Source: Myrica gale
Lineage: Eukaryota; Streptophyta; Magnoliopsida; Fagales; Myricaceae
Direction: 5' to 3'
Assembly: GCA_963930655.1 (NCBI GenBank)
Contig: OZ005602.1
Coordinates: forward strand, 7,060,001-7,124,000
DNA length: 64,000 bases
Shown: one piece after another, positions 58,441-64,000 of the stretch
Layout: every line of letters starts with the position of its first letter
How positions within the stretch are numbered: the stretch's first letter is position 1
The notes under the pieces: model-generated
What the model was told of the DNA's origin: nothing
Database searches by the model: none
Seen by the model: the letters and a program-made list of their open reading frames with translations, nothing else
Position numbers and translations under genes: made by a program

Positions 58441-59665
58441 AATGGTCATCAAGTCCGTTACTTTGTTCACTGCTACAGCCGAGTACCGACAGTTGGTATC
58501 GCTTTCAGGGCCTGAAGGTAGAGTGAGGGCTTTCTTGGCCATTTGCAATGGTGTATCCGTACATAAACCCTGGCTTTATTTAGATGCCGTCTTGTAGGAA
58601 TTATGGGATTTCTATAAAACTTTCATGTCTTTTTTTTTTCTCTCACACGAATTTTAAAAATTAATTTACCAAATAATAATAATTAAAACTTTTGGACGGA
58701 TTGACTTGAGATAACACTTATCGGTCAGTTAGGATGTAACGATAGACAATACTAGTTGTATTTGAACTTTCACTTCAAAAAAAATTAATTGAAATTAGGG
58801 AATTTGACATTTTTGTCTTTGTGTTTATACCCCTTTGGTAAATGAGTCATTCACTTTCAAATTTCAAAATTTTAGTCTTTAGATTTTCATTGTTTGATGA
58901 AATGGTCCTTCCGTTAGTCTGTCGTCCATATTCTTAACGGATTTGAAGCGGTCGACCGGATATATGTGTAAAAAGTGAGCGGTCAACAGCTATATGACTG
59001 TCGACCGGTACAAATTTGCTGACATGTCAGAGAGCTCCGTTAAGTATATGGACGGTAGACTGACGAAAGGACTATTTCGTCAAACAAAGAAATCAAGGAC
59101 TAAAAATTTAAAATTTGAAAGTGAAGTACCCATTTGTCAAAGGAGTATAAACCCAAGGACCAAATTGTCAAATTCCCTTAAAATTTTTCTTAAAGATTTC
59201 ACCTTATAACAATTATGACAAAGTCACATTTAGAAAGTTATCAATTTATTTTAATCAAGACAATTTCTTTTGCAGGATCCAATTAGCTCGTGGATGTGGG
59301 GCATCCTCTTTCCCATTGTGCAAAATATTTCTTACCAGTCTTCCAAAGTGGCAAAGATCCCCCGGAAATCCAAAATTAAGGTGAGATTGCTTATGATATA
59401 TATATATATTTGATTGTATTATTCTATTATCTTGCTCAAAATAAGAAAAGAACATCCTCGGAAGACAAACAAACCAAATGGGTCAAAGAGTAATTGACTA
59501 GAAAGTTGTGGATGTAAACCATTTAATGGTATTATAGGCATAAACTAATGGACCGACGCATGCTCTTTTGGGGGACATGACATCAATCCTGTGGGTCAGG
59601 CTAGGCTGGGTTTAGGTGAGCTGAGCCTGTCAAGAGCTACAACAGTCATTTATGACCAAAACGTC
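58441..59665. other. Spacer with a fold-back MITE
   Basis: No gene was seen. About 58798-59188 is an inverted-repeat element: left arm AGGGAATTTGACATTTTTGTC, right arm its inverse ending GTCAAATTCCCT, centre with GCGGTCGACCGG. Target duplications are not clear. Confidence 0.55.
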
Positions 59666-59953
59666 CGTGGACCTAGGGCTGTTCAGTGCCACCGGCACCA
59701 GCACCGGGTTGCCGGTATCCGGCTTCACCGGTGCCGGTGTAGGTTTTGTGTTTTGAACAAAACCCGGTGGTATTCTCGGTTCCCGGGTAACCCGGCACCG
59801 GGTTCCCGGGGACCGGGAACCGGGATGTGTCCCCGGGAACCGGGATGTTTTTTTCTTCCCATATACTCCCCTGGTCCCCCCTCGTTCAAATCTGATTCAG
59901 TCGAGCATAGAAGCAACAATCTTTCCTCTCTTTTTCATCGCTATTCTCTGCCA

Positions 59954-60162
59954 ATGGCTTCCACAGCTGCTTTCTCTACTTTTTCTCTCTCTGCCACGCT
60001 CGCGCACACGACCCGTTTTATCTCCATCTTCCTGTCAGTGCCAACTGAGGAGACCTACCGGAGGAGTCTCATTTCCCTTTCGTCTCCGCACCTTCAAGGG
60101 GCCTGGGATTCCAAGTCCTCCTCCTCTTCCTCTCCAAGTTCTCTGCATCCGTCAATCCGGAG
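59954..60162 (+). pseudogene. Captured first-exon-like segment with transit-peptide character
   Basis: From ATG 59954 it encodes MASTAAFSTFSLSATLAHTT and then a Ser/Arg-rich run ending ...SIRR at a good GT donor (GGAG/GTACCC at 60162/60163). The composition (Ser/Thr/Ala-rich, few acids, Arg later) resembles a plastid transit peptide. The protein family was not recognised. Later exons could not be traced with confidence. It lies in the hAT element, so it is best read as a transposon-captured host gene fragment. Confidence 0.45.
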
Positions 60163-60375
60163 GTACCCTCTCTGATCCAAAACATTGTAATGCTTTTCTT
60201 TTTTCTTTTTGCCTTCCTCCAATTTATCCAAGTAAATATATTAATCTCTGTTTGAATTCCAAGAAACCTCTGCAAAAAGAAAGAGAGACCCATAAATGTG
60301 TTGTCGTCTCTCTGGGTAGGCATCCTCGGCGGCTGCCAAAGGCCCCATGAAAATCCAAAGACCATAATTAGTTAG

Positions 60376-60505
60376 CACTTGTAGACATCTGCGTGTTTGA
60401 TGAAATGATTGGATGTGAGGCTTTTGTTTGAGCGAGTTTGCACTTGTAGACATCTGGGTGTTTGAGGTTATGATTGGATGTGAGGCTTTTGGTTTGCTTG
60501 TTATA
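60376..60505 (+). repeat. 65-bp tandem duplication
   Basis: Two units start CACTTGTAGACATCTG at 60376 and 60441 and share GATTGGATGTGAGGCTTTTG. It lies inside the hAT element. Confidence 0.8.
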
Positions 60506-62589
60506 TTCTAGTGGAATTGGTTGTCGGTTACTGCAAATTGGTTTGTATTAGCATTTTAGATAAGAAGTTCTCCTAGTCCTACATTTGGTGCCTTATTCTC
60601 GTCGTTGTGAAACGGATGGATGTTTTCAATGTTGGGCTCCAAAACAAGCGAATGTAAAAGATACTCGTTGGCTGAAACATCAGCTTTTCTGAAAGCATGT
60701 CAATAATTGTGAGCATGTGTACCTATTCAAAGACCTTCATATTTCAGCTGCAAGTGACCTGTTAAACTTTAAAGCTAAAAGTGATCTGGTGTGTCATTTG
60801 TTGAAATCTTGCTCCTGGCAACTTGGGAAATGAAAGCTTCGTGCAGGTAGGATGTGCATAAACTTCGATGTGAGAGAGAGAGAGAGAGAGAGGGGGGATA
60901 AGCTTTCTAGCAAGGAAAATGCATTCTGCTTCCCATTACATATTGGCTTGTACAGGTTACTTTCCAGAAAATGCGTCACATGTTAGGACCTGTAAGTTCG
61001 CATTGAAAGAGGATTTCAAACCCCCCCCCCCCCCCCAAGGAAGAGGTGGAGCCTGAAAAATATTTTTGGCAAGGGAAGCTGCCTTTGCCTCTTAAAAAGT
61101 TTAACTTGGAAAAGAGGATTTTACTTTAAAAAGTGTTTGAATTTTGTTATGCCAACCCTTCCTCCCTCCCTCGGCAACTTTATCAAAGTATAGGAATGCA
61201 AGAGCAGCATTTTTTACTATCATGGATTGTCGAGGAGTGCTATTGGTTCCAACGAAGCAGTCTCCATTTTTAGTTTTTAGCCTACCACTTGAAGGAAAGT
61301 TCCCTTCTTCCCTCCACCCTGATTAAAGCAGCATGTTGTGTGCACTATTTTGGTTGGAGATTCAAAATCACAATTTTGGATGTTATATTGTGTGGAATGA
61401 TGAGGGTAAATTTTATTCAAGAGCCGAGGGATACATGCATACAACTTTTGTCTTCAATGTGTAGTAAATTTGGAAAAGGGCATGAGAGTTGCTTAGGCTG
61501 AATCAATTGTAGTGGTTCCTATATAGTGTATTCGTAATGTCGATGGTTAGTTGTTTTCTCCAACTGCCTGTGAATGTTACTTTTGACTATTATTATTTCT
61601 AAAGTGGTATATGTGGTTATTGCAGGAGGAAAGAAGATTGTCCTTAAAGAAGATTGTTTTGTCAAGCTTGCTGCAATCAACCTAGCATTGTAGTCAGTTT
61701 TAAGGTCAACATGTATGTATTTCAGGTTGGCTGGTTGTCCACAGTAATCAGGTTTTATGACAAACTAGTACAGAATGCTTTGTTTGACTGTTTTCCTGCT
61801 GTTGCATTATTCTTGATCTGACAGTAATTTATTCAGTGCAAATAGGTATAAAAAAAAAGTTCTATAGCTTCTTCCGTTGTTCACATTTGACAACTATTAT
61901 GCAGCTAGTTATGTGCTTGTTTTCATTATTCATTTAGTTTGATTTTTGTTAGCTTTTGACCAGATTTTTCAATTCTAAACCAGGAAGCTTGGAAAAAGTT
62001 CAATGTGGAGGAACTTTCTCAGATACCTCTGTGATTTGTTCCTTTTGTGCTATCAAAACACTTTGAGTGACACCAAGTAAGTTTTTCTCTTGATTTGGAA
62101 TGTGTCATTCTTCTAAATTTTATTGGTTTTAGAATTTGGATTTCATTAGTTTAGATTTTATTGTTATGTGATTAATGGACCAAAAGAGAAAAGAAAAAAA
62201 TACATTAGGTCAAGTGGGTAAAATGCTAAAAAAATGGTCCAATATGAATGTAGGATAACCGGAAACCGCCACCGCTAAGGGCCGGTTTTTGCCCTTAACG
62301 GTGTAGGTGTAGGTGGCAATTATTTAAAAACCGGCCTACCCGGTGTAGGTGCCGGTTTTGGCCAAAACCGACACCTACACCGGGGTTGTACAGCCCTACG
62401 TGGACCAAAATCAACCAAATGGTTTATGTGAAAAGTTTTCAACCAAACTGTAAAGAGGCGTAAAATGGACAAAGCTGCAGAGAAGTTGGTTCCATTGACT
62501 TTCCCCAAAAAACAAAAAAAAGTTGGTCTCATTCGACAATCATTGTTTTTTAACATGATATGTAATAGCCATTGATCCATCAAGAACAA

Positions 62590-62835
62590 CAAACAATTTA
62601 GACCAGGCATCAACAAAAGGGTAGAGTATGTCTAAAGTTTCAACTCCCATCAACAAGTAGCCCACCTATTTTAGCCATCGCAGCATTCAGGAAGTTCATT
62701 AAGCGCTCCATCAAGACACTTCTTACAATCAAGACTAGAGAGGTCCCTTTTGCTGATGAATCAAGCTTTGGCTTCCCTGTAGCATAGAACTTTCGACTAG
62801 CATAGGCTCTGTTCGATAAGCTGCTTAACAAATTC
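62590..62835 (-). pseudogene. Cysteine-rich receptor-like kinase (DUF26/Gnk2) fragment
   Basis: Minus-strand sequence encodes part of the extracellular Gnk2-homologous domain of plant CRKs: LSNRAYASRKFYATGKPKLD, then in another frame LSSLDCKKCLDGALNELPEC followed by CDG and GGLLVDGS, a degraded GGRVVGGSC end. The central YGLVQCTR part is missing. A shift between the two frames near 62745-62765 and a stop after CCDG make it non-functional. No kinase part is nearby. Confidence 0.7.
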
Positions 62836-62843
62836 CTAGTAAC

Positions 62844-63076
62844 TTTTTTTTTCTTTTTTTTTTGTTGGTCACGAGAAGAAAACAGCTCGGCAGGCTCACC
62901 GGAGTGAAACCTACCTAACGGGCTGGTAAATCTCGGGTCAGCGTAACCTCAAGCCACACATGCCAGATAAGTTTGGCTTTACCGTATGAGTGACCTTAAA
63001 AAATTGTTTGCAACTAAGAGGGATTCGAATCTGAGAGCTCAAAAAGGACACATGATAATGGTTTGAGCTACACCTA
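62844..63076 (-). mobile_element. tRNA-derived SINE
   Basis: Read on the minus strand: an A-box-like GGTGTAGCTCAAACC at about 63076, a B-box-like AGATTCGAATCCC about 45 bases later, a tRNA-unrelated body with GACCCGAGATTTACCAGCCC and TTTCACTCCGGTGAGCC, and a terminal A-rich tract (T-runs at 62844-62863 on the plus strand). The layout fits plant SINEs. No clear target duplication was found. Confidence 0.6.
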
Positions 63077-64000
63077 TAAAGGAAAGTTTCCTCTTGAAAA
63101 GATATCTACAATCTTTGACCGAAAGAAAAGTTGTCAAATATACAAAATATTTGTATTTCCTAAACTAATAGTGATTTCCACAATCGCAAGAGGAATCCCA
63201 AGACTGGTGGGATTTTTCCTGTGATGAGCTGGTATTACTCTCAATATCCCCCCCTCGAGCTAACCGTGGATGGAGAGGCAGCACTAGAACGGTGAGCTTG
63301 TGACAAAAATGAGCAAACTGAGAACGAGATAAACTATTGGTAAACAGGTTTGCAATCTGAAGAGCAGTAGGAATAAACTTAACACGAACTTTACCAGCAG
63401 CAACCAATTCACGAACAAAATGATAATCAAGTTCAATATGCTTGGAACAAGGACGAGTAACCGGATTGGAGGACATGAAAATGGCACTCTGATTGCCACA
63501 ATGAAGGATGACAGGAGTAGAGAGAGGGCGATGTAGGTCACACAACAAATTCATTAACCAAACAACCTCGGCAGCAACATAGGCCAAAGAGCGATATTCT
63601 GATTCAGCGCTAGAGCGAGAAATTGTAGGCTACTTTTTAGCACTCCAAGAGAGCAAATTATTGCCCAAGAACACAACAAAATCAGAAGTAGATCATCTAA
63701 TGTCAGGACAACCTGCCCAATCTGCATCAGAGTAGGCTACAAGTGAATGATCACTAGCACGAGAAATATTCAAACCAAAATTGATTGTGTCGCCCTTAAC
63801 ATAATGCAAGATGCGTTTGACAGCTGTGAAATGCGCCTTTGTAGGTGAATGAAGAAACTGGCATACACTATTGATACTGAGAGAGAGATCATGCCGAGTA
63901 ATAACAAGATGCTGCAAAGCTCCTACCAAAGATCGGTAAAGAGTGACATCTGAATATAGAGCACCTTGTGCTATAAGATATTGACCGACAACCATAGGAG
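63077..64000 (-). mobile_element. Ty1/copia LTR retrotransposon fossil, 3' end
   Basis: On the minus strand, from the window edge: end of the reverse-transcriptase region and RNase H (GALQHL, ILHYVKG, YSDADWAGCPD, SAIFMSSNPV..., KHIELDYHFVRE), then a purine-rich tract at about 63244-63258 and the start of the 3' LTR (TGAGAGTAATACC, from about 63243). The LTR is cut off near the SINE at 63076. The element continues beyond the window. Broken, with a few breaks. Age cannot be estimated without the other LTR. Confidence 0.85.

Larger units (their letters stand above)
59674..62398. mobile_element. hAT element with captured exon-like segment
   Basis: 2725 bp with ends TAGGGCTGTTCAGTGCC and ...GGGTTGTACAGCCCTA, flanked by the exact 8-bp duplication CGTGGACC (59666-59673 and 62399-62406). 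The subterminal arrays are of ACCGG(C/G)ACC, CCCGG and CCGGTGTAGGTGCCGG motifs. No transposase was seen. The interior carries an exon-like segment (59954-60162), a 65-bp tandem duplication, a GA microsatellite (60868-60894) and a C-homopolymer (61021-61036). Confidence 0.88.

Noticed and set aside
59591-60175. 194-codon frame starting before the hAT element
   Set aside because: It crosses the hAT boundary at 59674 and its subterminal repeats, so the first half is meaningless. Only the part from the ATG at 59954 is considered.
62900-63060. tRNA gene on the minus strand
   Set aside because: A- and B-box-like motifs are present, but no cloverleaf can be drawn and an A-tailed body follows, so a SINE explains it better.

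Overview
The window is nuclear DNA of a flowering plant, most likely a dicot. Evidence: intron-rich genes of plant-specific types (an IQ-domain IQD protein, phosphatase PP7, a farnesylated J3-type DnaJ, a receptor-like cytoplasmic pseudokinase), AT-rich spacers, and plant hAT, CACTA, Mutator-like, LINE, Ty1/copia and Ty3/gypsy elements. No species can be named from sequence alone. No rRNA, tRNA gene or CRISPR array was recognised.

Layout. 1-2.8 kb: 3' part of a hAT transposon sitting in a LINE, both inside an intron of a minus-strand IQD gene whose start codon is at 2947 and whose 5'UTR exon lies near 6.07-6.15 kb. 7.25-8.83 kb: non-autonomous hAT with a long CT-rich block. 10.05-13.47 kb: Ty1/copia fossil with both LTRs and a target duplication. 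14.3-18.2 kb: an LTR remnant, small MITEs and another hAT. 19.28-32.00 kb: a minus-strand PP7 phosphatase gene in five exons. Its fourth intron is 8.5 kb and holds a fold-back MITE, two LINE insertions and a Ty3/gypsy fossil that itself contains a further inserted element. 32.5-36.7 kb: gag-like debris split by a 3.6-kb TG...CA element. 37.28-42.85 kb: a cluster of hAT elements, one nested in another. 44.63-48.83 kb: a CACTA element carrying MITEs and a promoter-like segment. 50.97-53.37 kb: intact J3-type DnaJ gene (+). 54.43-57.28 kb: receptor-like cytoplasmic pseudokinase gene (-). 59.67-62.40 kb: hAT element with a captured exon-like segment. 62.6-64 kb: a cysteine-rich-receptor gene fragment, a SINE and the end of a Ty1/copia fossil.

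How the parts relate. The four host genes look functional or plausibly so and are unrelated in pathway, although Arabidopsis PP7 and J3 have both been linked to heat responses. Their spacing and introns are shaped by transposons. Eight elements could be delimited by exact or near-exact target duplications of the length expected for their class: 8 bp for hAT, 3 bp for CACTA, 9 bp for Mutator-like, 5 bp for LTR elements. LINE copies have longer duplications of 11 and 20 bp. No new defence or metabolic system was found. The unusual material is structural: the transposon-packed PP7 intron, an inverted-LTR element, gene capture by hAT and CACTA elements, and a kinase that has lost its catalytic signature.
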